Below are positions 42,211 through 49,833 of a stretch of DNA of 53,613 nt, piece after piece. The stretch covers positions 1-53,613 of the forward strand of contig CANHRV010000001.1 in NCBI GenBank assembly GCA_947463395.1, in the 5' to 3' direction. The stretch's first letter is position 1; each line of letters opens with the position of its first letter. The notes beneath the pieces were generated by a model. It made no database searches. It was given only the letters and a program-made list of their open reading frames with translations, and was not told the origin of the DNA. Source of the DNA: Opitutia bacterium. Its GTDB lineage: Bacteria > Verrucomicrobiota > Verrucomicrobiia > Opitutales > UBA953. The translations under genes and the position numbers were made by a program.

Positions 42211-43422
42211 ATGTATTTCTTCCGATTTATCCGCTGTCTAATCTGGGTAAGCATTTCCTTGTGTGGTGTTTCTTTGCCGGCACAGGATCGTGTGGTCATC
42301 AACGAGAGTATTGATGCCGAGATTAAGCGAGGAGTGATGCCGGTTACAATCCTTTGTGATGATTTGAGTTTAGCCTCGATGGTGAAGTTTGCCGTTAATG
42401 CTCATGGAGCTTTCAGTGTGCGCAATGGTTCCTCCTTGCAGGTTAAAATAGGACGAAATGGTGTTACGGCTGCCGTGGCTTGTGATAATCCTCGTGCTAC
42501 TTTTCAAACTACAGTCGAAGCCAAGGATGAAGATGAATTAGCTTTGCGGGTGGCTGATGCCATTATTGTTGGCTTGGGACGTACTTGGCAATTGAAGCCA
42601 CTTTTTGCAGATACCAAAGTTGCCTTTGTTTCTCGTTACACAGGGCATGCGGAAATTTACTCGAGCAATCTCATTTTTTCCCGCACTCGTCGCCTAACTA
42701 ATTTGGCCAGCACTTCCGTTGCTCCTCGTTGGTCGAACGAGGGTAGTCGAATTTATTTTGTTACTTCCGCTCGTTCTGGTTTCCCTGAAATCTTTTCCAC
42801 GAATGGTTCGGATAAACCTCGCAAGGTTATCGTTGATGTGCGCGGTGCTTTGGGTGGAGCGAGTTCTGGGCCCGATGGTCGTCTTGTTTTTGCCTCATCT
42901 AACAAGAATTCCATGGATATTTATGTGTCGGGCCCTTCGGGTGAATCGCCTCGAGCGGTGGTTTCGACTCCCAATGTCGATGCTGACCCCTCTTGGTCTC
43001 CCGACGGTACGCGCATTGTTTTAACCAGCGGTCCTTTAGGTCGCCCAGGGATTTATATCACCTCTTCTTCGGGCGGTGTCCTTAACCGCGTTTCTACGGG
43101 CTATAGTTATTGTACTGAGCCACGATGGAATCCCGTAGAGTCTTCTCTCATTGCTTTCACTTTTCAATCAGGTCGATTGGGTCTAGCCGTTGCCGATATT
43201 AAGTCGGGAACGATTACGCCCGTGCCCGTGACTTCTCCGCTTAACCTTTCGCACAGTTCGTGGTGTGCCGATGGAAGACATCTTGTGGCTACACAGGCGA
43301 CGAATAATCGCTCCTGGATTGCCTTGGTTGATACTGTCACTGGAAAAGTGACACGTATCTCCGATGCCAAGTTAGGTGATTGCTCCGAGCCCGATTGCTG
43401 GGTTCGAGTGAATCGAAATTAA
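42211..43422 (+). CDS. tolB: TolB-like beta-propeller protein, exported
   Basis: A 403-aa protein starting at the ATG at 42211 (MYFFRFIRCLIWVSISLCG), giving a signal peptide ending near SLPAQ. The N-terminal domain (about 25-140) has the shape of the TolB N domain. It is followed by PD40-type propeller repeats: VAFVSRYTGHAEIYSSNL, APRWSNEGSRIYFVT, SGPDGRLVFASS, DPSWSPDGTRIVLTSG and EPRWNPVESSLIAFTF. TolB works with Tol-Pal at the outer membrane. No tolQRA or pal is adjacent here, so a different periplasmic propeller is possible. It ends exactly where the convergent GYF gene ends, with no gap. Confidence 0.85.
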   Translation: MYFFRFIRCLIWVSISLCGVSLPAQDRVVINESIDAEIKRGVMPVTILCDDLSLASMVKFAVNAHGAFSVRNGSSLQVKIGRNGVTAAVACDNPRATFQTTVEAKDEDELALRVADAIIVGLGRTWQLKPLFADTKVAFVSRYTGHAEIYSSNLIFSRTRRLTNLASTSVAPRWSNEGSRIYFVTSARSGFPEIFSTNGSDKPRKVIVDVRGALGGASSGPDGRLVFASSNKNSMDIYVSGPSGESPRAVVSTPNVDADPSWSPDGTRIVLTSGPLGRPGIYITSSSGGVLNRVSTGYSYCTEPRWNPVESSLIAFTFQSGRLGLAVADIKSGTITPVPVTSPLNLSHSSWCADGRHLVATQATNNRSWIALVDTVTGKVTRISDAKLGDCSEPDCWVRVNRN

Positions 43423-45120
43423 TTATTCTTCAGGAGCGAACGGCGAAGGAGAAATCGATTCCATCGGTCTCTGGTAAAAATCAAGTTTCGAAAGTACTTC
43501 AAAGGGAACGACTTTTCCAACGGGGTATTTTTCGTAAGTTTCTTGGTCAACCATCACCATCAAGGTATCTGAGTCTTTTTCACGTGAGACAGAAAGATAG
43601 TACCACTTGGGTGATTCGCGACGAATCAACAGTTGACGGTCAGCAACGCGATAACGGGCAACGTGCGATCGTCCGCCAGTCGTGGGTCGAGCCACGACTT
43701 TGTATTCTTCTCGAGCTAAAAAGATTTCTTTGGGTATTTCGGTGCAGACTAAGTCTTTAGCCGCAAGAAATTTTGAACCCCAGGGTAAGTAGACTGTATC
43801 GCCACTAACTTTTTTGGTGACGAGAATAAAACGAGAGGCCGTCACATTATCCAGTTTCTTAGATTCGGGAATGGTGAACTCGTTCTTATCGTTGAGGGTT
43901 AATTCGGTGGCTTCAGCAGAGATAACCCAGGCCGCTAATTCAGCACCTTGATCGTGATTGAAGTCGCTCCACAGTGTTTTACGAACCTTCGGATCCACAT
44001 TAATTTTGATGCGATTCTGCAACTCTTTCAGTCGCATCAAGAAAGGGTGTAAATCTTCGGCCCACTTGCGATTGGCTTTGGCTAATTCTCCGATGGAGCC
44101 AATCATATCTTTGTTACTTTCAGCGGTTTGAACGGCGTCTTTAATGCGAAAGTTTACGCGTTCAATCAAGCTGTTGAGATCGGTTAATTTAATTCTTTGC
44201 ACTTCATCCCGAAGGTTAACCGATTCTTTAAGTGCCAGGTTTACTGACGGGTAGGCGGCAATAATTTCGGAACGAGCTTTTTCAAAGCCTGTATCATCGA
44301 GCATGGGAGCGAGAATGGCATTAAGAATCGCCTCTTGCTCTGCGATTTTATTAAAGATTTCTGGAGGAATAGGTTGGCGGAAAAGAAAAACACGAATGGT
44401 TTCATTCGTCGGAATATTCCATTTTTTTAATTCGTTGTCTAAAGGTGTTAAGTCGACCTCGCCTGTGATTCTGTAGGCTGAGCTTTCGGGAATTTTGAGT
44501 CGATTATAGAGCGTTTTGAGAACGGGTTGACTGCCGAACGGTTTCTCAAATCTCACGGCCTTAGCGGTGGCAGAAAATTCTTCAAACCCTCGAATTTCGT
44601 AATCGAATCGCTGTAAAGTCTCATTCGCTTTGGGGTCATCTTTAGCGATAACGCGAGAGGGCATGCCCAGAAGCCAGCTACCCGCGTCAGTCGTCAGTCC
44701 AAAAGTTAATGACCCGATGAGGGCCAGTAAGAAAGACGCAACGATGACAGTTTTTCGGAATTTAATTTCCTTGATCAAACCTGCTTCGTGTCGAGCGAGG
44801 ATTCCCGCCGCTTGTTCTTGGGTGATTTGATCGACATTCGAAGCATCGGAAAGTCCGTACATCAAGAGTTTGCGTCGATCATCGGGATTAAGACGGATGG
44901 CTTCGAGTTGCTTCTCGGTTTCACTAACCTCGAGTCGTTTTCCAAGTTTGATTGCGCTACCAAAGGCAAAGTGATTACCCAGGGGCTCCCAGTCGGCTGC
45001 ACCATCGATAGCGCAAAGTGTTTCCGCATTGACTGTGCCCTCATTAATTAGGTCCTGCACTTCGAACTCCGTTAAGGGTCCGCGTACTTCATTATTGATG
45101 TATAAAGCGAAGTGACGCAT
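43423..45120 (-). CDS. GYF_2-domain membrane protein of unknown function
   Basis: A 565-aa protein. The first ~55 residues (MRHFALYINNEVRGPLTEFEV, then LCAIDGAADWEPLGNHFAFG) match the GYF_2 domain (DUF4339), a small peptide-binding fold with the GP and W signature. A charged linker follows and one transmembrane helix at about 125-145 (VIVASFLLALIGSLTFGL). The C-terminal ~410 residues, with helical and coiled-coil-prone parts (NKIAEQEAILNAIL, LRDEVQRIKLTDLNSLIERV, LKELQNRIKINVD), should be on the far side of the membrane. I do not recognise that part. It is divergent from rpoN over 131 bases and convergent with tolB. Confidence 0.7.
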   Translation of the reverse strand: MRHFALYINNEVRGPLTEFEVQDLINEGTVNAETLCAIDGAADWEPLGNHFAFGSAIKLGKRLEVSETEKQLEAIRLNPDDRRKLLMYGLSDASNVDQITQEQAAGILARHEAGLIKEIKFRKTVIVASFLLALIGSLTFGLTTDAGSWLLGMPSRVIAKDDPKANETLQRFDYEIRGFEEFSATAKAVRFEKPFGSQPVLKTLYNRLKIPESSAYRITGEVDLTPLDNELKKWNIPTNETIRVFLFRQPIPPEIFNKIAEQEAILNAILAPMLDDTGFEKARSEIIAAYPSVNLALKESVNLRDEVQRIKLTDLNSLIERVNFRIKDAVQTAESNKDMIGSIGELAKANRKWAEDLHPFLMRLKELQNRIKINVDPKVRKTLWSDFNHDQGAELAAWVISAEATELTLNDKNEFTIPESKKLDNVTASRFILVTKKVSGDTVYLPWGSKFLAAKDLVCTEIPKEIFLAREEYKVVARPTTGGRSHVARYRVADRQLLIRRESPKWYYLSVSREKDSDTLMVMVDQETYEKYPVGKVVPFEVLSKLDFYQRPMESISPSPFAPEE

Positions 45121-45251
45121 GGATGGCTGGTGGTCCCCGAGGGGTATCGATACAAAGTTCTTTTTTGTCCTTTTGTCGTACTCTAGGCAAGCCCATAGGG
45201 GGTATGGTTCCTCTTGGCAAAAGGGCTTTAAATCGTTACTTTTCTTCTTTC

Positions 45252-46703
45252 ATGGCCAATCAAGGCATCAACCAATCGCAAAAACAAGTTCAGGGGCTTA
45301 TCCTAACCCCTCAACTGCGTCAGTCTTTGCGTATTTTGCAAGTGCCTGCGACTGAACTTCTCCGAGAAATTTCGGATGAGTTGGCCGCCAATCCTTTGAT
45401 TGAAGAAGTGGAGTCTCCCTCAGGCGAATCCGTTTCAGCTCTCTCTTCATCCGAGACGGACAATGAGGACGAAAGTCCTCGTGAACTGAATGTGGGAGAT
45501 GATGATTTTGAGGCTCTTCGTCGAATGAAAGAAGACTGGGACGAAAGTTACTATGAAGAGATGCGTTCTCAGGGTTACACGCAGGAGGACGAAGAACGTC
45601 GCCAACATTTATTAGAATCTGTTACGGGCGAAGTTTCTCTTTCAGAACACTTATTAGAACAAGCTCGCACCGCTTCCGATGACGACGAAGTGCAGGAAGC
45701 ATTGAAACTTTTGATTTCCTCGCTGGATGAACGAGGGTTTTTGGATGATGATTTATCAACGATAGCCTTGCGCTCAGGGCAGAGTTACGAGGCCGTGGTT
45801 AACGCGCATACCTTGTTGCTCGGATTTGATCCACCAGGGATTGGAGCTCGTGATTTGCGTGAGTGTTTTCTCGCACAATTGCGTCAACGCGGTCGAGGCT
45901 TGTCCCAAGCCGCACGATTGGTGGCCGAGGCTTGGGAACCTTTGATGGCACGGCGTCTTGATGAGTGTGGGCGGATTCTTGAATTAACCCCCGACGAGGT
46001 TCGTGAAGGACTCGCGGAATTGGCCAAATTAGAGACAGTGCCAGCTCGTCGGTTTACCCGAGATGAAAACCGCATGATTAGCCCCGATGCGACGGTTAAA
46101 AAAGACGATGAGGGTAATTGGAAAGTTATTCTCGATGATCGGCATATCCCTAAACTTCGTTTGGTTCCTGCCTATAAAGACATGCTCGCGGGCCAATCGT
46201 TGGGCGATAAAGAACGACAGTATATTTTAGAACGTATGCGCCAAGGTAAGTTTCTTATTGGTGCTATTGAGGAGCGACAACGCACGGTTGATCGTTTGGC
46301 CCATATTATTTTGGAAAGACAAAAAGATTTTTTTGAAAATGGCCCTACGCATTTGCGTCCTTTAACGATGACTGATGTCGCCAAGGAAATGGGGGTGCAT
46401 GAAACCACGGTTGGTCGGGCGGCAGCGAATAAATGGATGTCGACCCCTTATGGAATGAAAGAGTTTCGCTGGTTCTTTACTTCAGGAGTTTCCACTGAGT
46501 CAGGTGGTTCGGTTGCTCAAGAAGGCGTACAAGAAATGATTGCGGATATCTTAGCTCGAGAAAATCCTGCTGCTCCTTTGGCCGATGAGGCGATTACGGA
46601 AGAATTGAAAAAACGCGGAATTAAAATCGCTCGTCGTACGGTAGCAAAATATCGCGAAGGTCTTAATCAGCCCCCAGCCCATTTACGTAAACGTCGTTTA
46701 TAG
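45252..46703 (+). CDS. rpoN: RNA polymerase sigma-54 factor
   Basis: A 483-aa sigma-54. I start at the ATG at 45252 (MANQGINQSQKQVQGL), the expected N terminus. Region I (LTPQLRQSLRILQVPATELLREISDELAANPLIEE) contacts activators. The acidic region II follows, then the core-binding domain, the HTH (TMTDVAKEMGVHETTVGRAAANK) and the C-terminal RpoN box ARRTVAKYRE. Sigma-54 needs an AAA+ activator; none is encoded in this window, but the NtrB-like kinase at 26516 suggests one exists. It overlaps the end of the convergent amidase gene by 6 bases. Confidence 0.97.
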   Translation: MANQGINQSQKQVQGLILTPQLRQSLRILQVPATELLREISDELAANPLIEEVESPSGESVSALSSSETDNEDESPRELNVGDDDFEALRRMKEDWDESYYEEMRSQGYTQEDEERRQHLLESVTGEVSLSEHLLEQARTASDDDEVQEALKLLISSLDERGFLDDDLSTIALRSGQSYEAVVNAHTLLLGFDPPGIGARDLRECFLAQLRQRGRGLSQAARLVAEAWEPLMARRLDECGRILELTPDEVREGLAELAKLETVPARRFTRDENRMISPDATVKKDDEGNWKVILDDRHIPKLRLVPAYKDMLAGQSLGDKERQYILERMRQGKFLIGAIEERQRTVDRLAHIILERQKDFFENGPTHLRPLTMTDVAKEMGVHETTVGRAAANKWMSTPYGMKEFRWFFTSGVSTESGGSVAQEGVQEMIADILARENPAAPLADEAITEELKKRGIKIARRTVAKYREGLNQPPAHLRKRRL

Positions 46704-47981
46704 TAAATTGAGATTCTCGAGCGGACCTTGCCAAGCAAAGCGTGGCATATCGGGAAACAAAAATTGCACGCCAGCGGTTAATCCTTCGCCTAAATCGACA
46801 GGGGCAGCCAGAGCAGGTAGGCCAGCCAATGAAGCAGGAGTATTAAGGGCCAGTAGTTGTCGACGGTGCTCAGGTGTGACTTGGGCTTTAGTTATGGCAG
46901 GTCCGCCGGTACAGGGCAGGGCAATAAAACTATAACGCGAGAAGATAGTCGCAAAGGCATCGAGGATTCGACGTCGTTCTGTTTCGGCCCAAGCGATTTC
47001 ATCGGGATTACGTTGTCGCCCTATTTCTAAGCGATTCAAGACAACGGGATCGTATTTATCCTTACGACGAATCAGCCAAGGTGCATGAACGCGAGCGGCG
47101 GCGTGGCCACCAAGAATGGGATAAATTTCTGCGGCCTCAGCGAATGTCATTTGCAGAAACTCCATGGCAGCCCGATCTTCTACCGCACCGGCATCGAGAG
47201 CTAACTTTCGCATGGGTTGAAGAACTTCATCCGCTAATCCGAGACCTAAATCGCCAGCCCAAAGTCCCATAAAACAAGGCGGTGGATTGCCTAAAACCGC
47301 TTTTGAAACGGTGACGAGATCGGGAGCGTTTTGTGTTATCCACCCTTGCGCGTCAAAACCGGGTGAGAGGGGAAAGATATCACCGACGGGAGCGACATCT
47401 GGAGAAAGTCTTAAACCCCAAACTCCGCAGTACCCGCAAGGGACACGAATCGATCCGGCGGTGTCGCTCGCAAGAGCGAAGGGTACTAATCCTTTTGCGA
47501 CAGCCCAGGCTGAACCAGAACTGGACCCGCCCGTTAATCTTTCGGGGTATTGGGGGTGATGGCAGTCACCATAGTGAGGGTTTTCTCCCGTGAGACCGTA
47601 AGCGAATTCATTCAGCTGCGTGTTGCCGCAAAAGACAGCCCCAGCATCGTTTTCAAAGGCCAGAGGCAAGCTTGATGTCGTGTTGTAGAGGCCGATTTCT
47701 TCAGGAAGAAAAGTCGAGCCTGCGTAAGTGGGGTAACCTGCACGAAAATAGATATCTTTGGCTAAATAGGGAGTGCCCCCGAGGTCTTGATCGCGCAAAT
47801 TCCAAGCTCGCTCGAATCGTTCGGTGAGTTTTTTCGTATCGGGTAAATTGCAGAGAGCACTTCGCTGTTCTTCTGGCGTAAGGTGACCCAATTTAATGAG
47901 AAAAGCCTCGGCAGCCATGCGTGGTCCTCGGGATAAAAAGAAATCCCGCCACTCGGTGATGTTGGCTGGGGATGCGTTCAC
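46698..47981 (-). CDS. Amidase-signature family hydrolase
   Basis: A 427-aa amidase-signature enzyme, distinct from GatA. The start is taken as the GTG at 47981, whose bases overlap the TGA stop of the preceding nuclease gene (GTGA); the frame is open further upstream but that part lies inside the nuclease gene. The triad region is intact: Lys in TPYLAKDIYF, the Ser run LTGGSSSGSAWAVAKG, and the nucleophile Ser in LASDTAGSIRVP. SLAGLPALAAPV near the C terminus is also typical. The substrate is unknown. It is translationally coupled to the beta-CASP nuclease and apaG genes. Confidence 0.88.
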   Translation of the reverse strand: MNASPANITEWRDFFLSRGPRMAAEAFLIKLGHLTPEEQRSALCNLPDTKKLTERFERAWNLRDQDLGGTPYLAKDIYFRAGYPTYAGSTFLPEEIGLYNTTSSLPLAFENDAGAVFCGNTQLNEFAYGLTGENPHYGDCHHPQYPERLTGGSSSGSAWAVAKGLVPFALASDTAGSIRVPCGYCGVWGLRLSPDVAPVGDIFPLSPGFDAQGWITQNAPDLVTVSKAVLGNPPPCFMGLWAGDLGLGLADEVLQPMRKLALDAGAVEDRAAMEFLQMTFAEAAEIYPILGGHAAARVHAPWLIRRKDKYDPVVLNRLEIGRQRNPDEIAWAETERRRILDAFATIFSRYSFIALPCTGGPAITKAQVTPEHRRQLLALNTPASLAGLPALAAPVDLGEGLTAGVQFLFPDMPRFAWQGPLENLNLL

Positions 47982-49336
47982 AAATCGAGGGCTACTCCTG
48001 GTTCGGGATCGTGGACCCGAGAACTTGGCATAACTTTTTGTAAGGTTTCTTTCATCCACGCACGTGCGGGTGGATCTCCGTGGGTGAGAACGATGTCGCG
48101 CGGTGCAAGTGCTTTGGCGAAATCGATTAGTTCCTCTCGATCGGCATGTCCACTGAGATGAAAACGTTCTACCTCTGCACGGAGAATTGAGGTATGGTCG
48201 AGTCCTTTAAACTTGAATTCACCACCGGGAGATAGGCCAATGAGTTCGCCACCTGGGGTTTCAGGATCGCAGTAGCCAACAAAGAAAACAGCATTTTCCT
48301 CATGATCGAGAATGTTAGCTGCAATCCGCCAAGCTGGGGTTTTTTCGACCATCATGCCACTGGAGAGTAGGTAGATTCCTTGTTCAGGCAAATTTTTACC
48401 AGGAGGGGTGTATTGTCGAGAAAGGGAGCGAATTCCAAGTTCGGTCAGGATTTTTCGACTAAACTTTACCTGTTTGGTTTTGCGAGAGGCTTCATCGAGG
48501 TAGTCGCAGAGATCCATGCCCAAGCCCGAACAGAAAATAGGTACATCGACCAATTCACCAGCAGCCGCTGTTTCATCGAGCAACTTTAAAATTTCTTGCA
48601 TTCGACCAAAAGCAAAAGCGGGAAGTAAAACCGATCCACCGTCATCAATCACACGGTTGATTGATTTAATCAAACGAGCTTCCTCCATCGCTCGAGTCAT
48701 TCCCGGAATAGTAGGGGTTGCTCCGCGAGTACATTCCATGACCAATGTGTCAACGGGTTGACGAGGGAAATTCGCTCCATCAACGGTCCGTTGAGCTTGG
48801 AAATGTACGTCACCGGTAAAAAAATGTCTTTTTTTCTCGTGTTCGATTAGGCAACCAATCGCTCCAGCAACGTGCCCAGCGAGGTGGAAAGTAATAATAA
48901 TCTCTTCGCCACCTCTCCCAATTTTTCTTGGGTTGGCAATCGGTACAGCGGCTAAGGCGTTTTCGACACGTTCAATGTCTGGCTCAACATATAAGGGTAG
49001 TTCTTCATTGCCCGATTCCTCGCGTTGGCGCTTCATCACTTGAATCGAGTTTGATAAAAGCCTTCGGGCGAAGAGAGTTGTCGCCGAGGAAGCAAAAACT
49101 CGAGCTCCAGGATTTTGGCGAATAAGAAGGGGTAGGGATCCCAAATGATCGAGGTGACAGTGGGTTAAGATAACTCCATCCACAGCCCCTGGAATCAGGT
49201 TTAATCGAGGTAGGGCTTTTTTTCCTTCAAATTTAGGATGCATGCCACAGTCGAGAACGTAGCGAAGTCCTCCAAATTCCAAGAGTAAGCAATTAGCGCC
49301 GATTTCGCGGCCTGAATTTAAGTCGGTAATTCTCAT
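47978..49336 (-). CDS. Metallo-beta-lactamase/beta-CASP RNA nuclease-like protein
   Basis: A 452-aa CPSF73-like protein. The MBL domain has HxHxDH in LTHCHLDHLG (His59, His61, Asp63, His64), a His in FHLAGHVAGAIGC and the Asp in HFFTGDVHFQAQRT. The beta-CASP insert (TIPGMTRAMEEARLIKSINRV, LLPAFAFGRMQEILKLL) and the RMMBL tail (FHLSGHADREELIDF, ILTHGDPPARAWMKE) are clear. Such proteins act as endo- or exoribonucleases in bacteria, archaea and eukaryotes. It overlaps apaG and the amidase gene by 4 bases each. Confidence 0.92.
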   Translation of the reverse strand: MRITDLNSGREIGANCLLLEFGGLRYVLDCGMHPKFEGKKALPRLNLIPGAVDGVILTHCHLDHLGSLPLLIRQNPGARVFASSATTLFARRLLSNSIQVMKRQREESGNEELPLYVEPDIERVENALAAVPIANPRKIGRGGEEIIITFHLAGHVAGAIGCLIEHEKKRHFFTGDVHFQAQRTVDGANFPRQPVDTLVMECTRGATPTIPGMTRAMEEARLIKSINRVIDDGGSVLLPAFAFGRMQEILKLLDETAAAGELVDVPIFCSGLGMDLCDYLDEASRKTKQVKFSRKILTELGIRSLSRQYTPPGKNLPEQGIYLLSSGMMVEKTPAWRIAANILDHEENAVFFVGYCDPETPGGELIGLSPGGEFKFKGLDHTSILRAEVERFHLSGHADREELIDFAKALAPRDIVLTHGDPPARAWMKETLQKVMPSSRVHDPEPGVALDL

Positions 49337-49803
49337 GAAGAAGGGGGTGTCATCGCAAAAGCGGGGATACGAACAAAAATAGGATGCCCTTCCTTGGTTT
49401 TTCCATGAAAAGCACCTTCTGCTGTCTGTGGCTGTCCTGTTAAATGGTAGCTATTGTAAGAAAACTGACCTCCTGGTTCGAGGGTCGGTGTCTGACCGAC
49501 AATCCCATCTCCTTCAATGACCTCTGTCGTTCCATCGACCGAACGGATAATCCATTTTCGGCCTAGAAGTTGAATGGTGTGAGGGGAGAGGTTGATGATG
49601 GTTAAAAAGTAAACAAAGGCATGAGGGGTTTCGACAGGGAAATTGTCGTCACGATGGTGCACCACTTTATCGATTTGGACCCTAAGGCCGGGGAGTTCCT
49701 GTCCGTTGGCTTGCACGTGAATTTTAGGGAATGAGGTAAGGTGACTTTGGAAAGCCGTAAACCCGAAAGATTGTGAAATTCTTTGTGTCTTACCGCCTTG
49801 CAC
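49333..49803 (-). CDS. apaG: ApaG-domain protein (DUF525)
   Basis: A 156-aa protein. From about residue 42 it matches ApaG: RVQIDKVVHHRDD, then AFVYFLTIINLSPHTIQLLGRKWIIRSVDGTTEVIEGDGIVG, and a TPTLEPGGQFSYNSYHLTG section. This is a small fibronectin-III-like fold; in E. coli ApaG is linked to Co2+ resistance and nucleotide metabolism, but its function is unsettled. The GTG at 49803 gives an extra ~35 N-terminal residues; a GTG about 30 codons in would give the usual ~125 aa. It overlaps the nuclease gene by 4 bases. Confidence 0.85.
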   Translation of the reverse strand: MQGGKTQRISQSFGFTAFQSHLTSFPKIHVQANGQELPGLRVQIDKVVHHRDDNFPVETPHAFVYFLTIINLSPHTIQLLGRKWIIRSVDGTTEVIEGDGIVGQTPTLEPGGQFSYNSYHLTGQPQTAEGAFHGKTKEGHPIFVRIPAFAMTPPSS

Positions 49804-49833
49804 CTTAGGTCAGGGTGGTCTTTTCTTCGTTCA

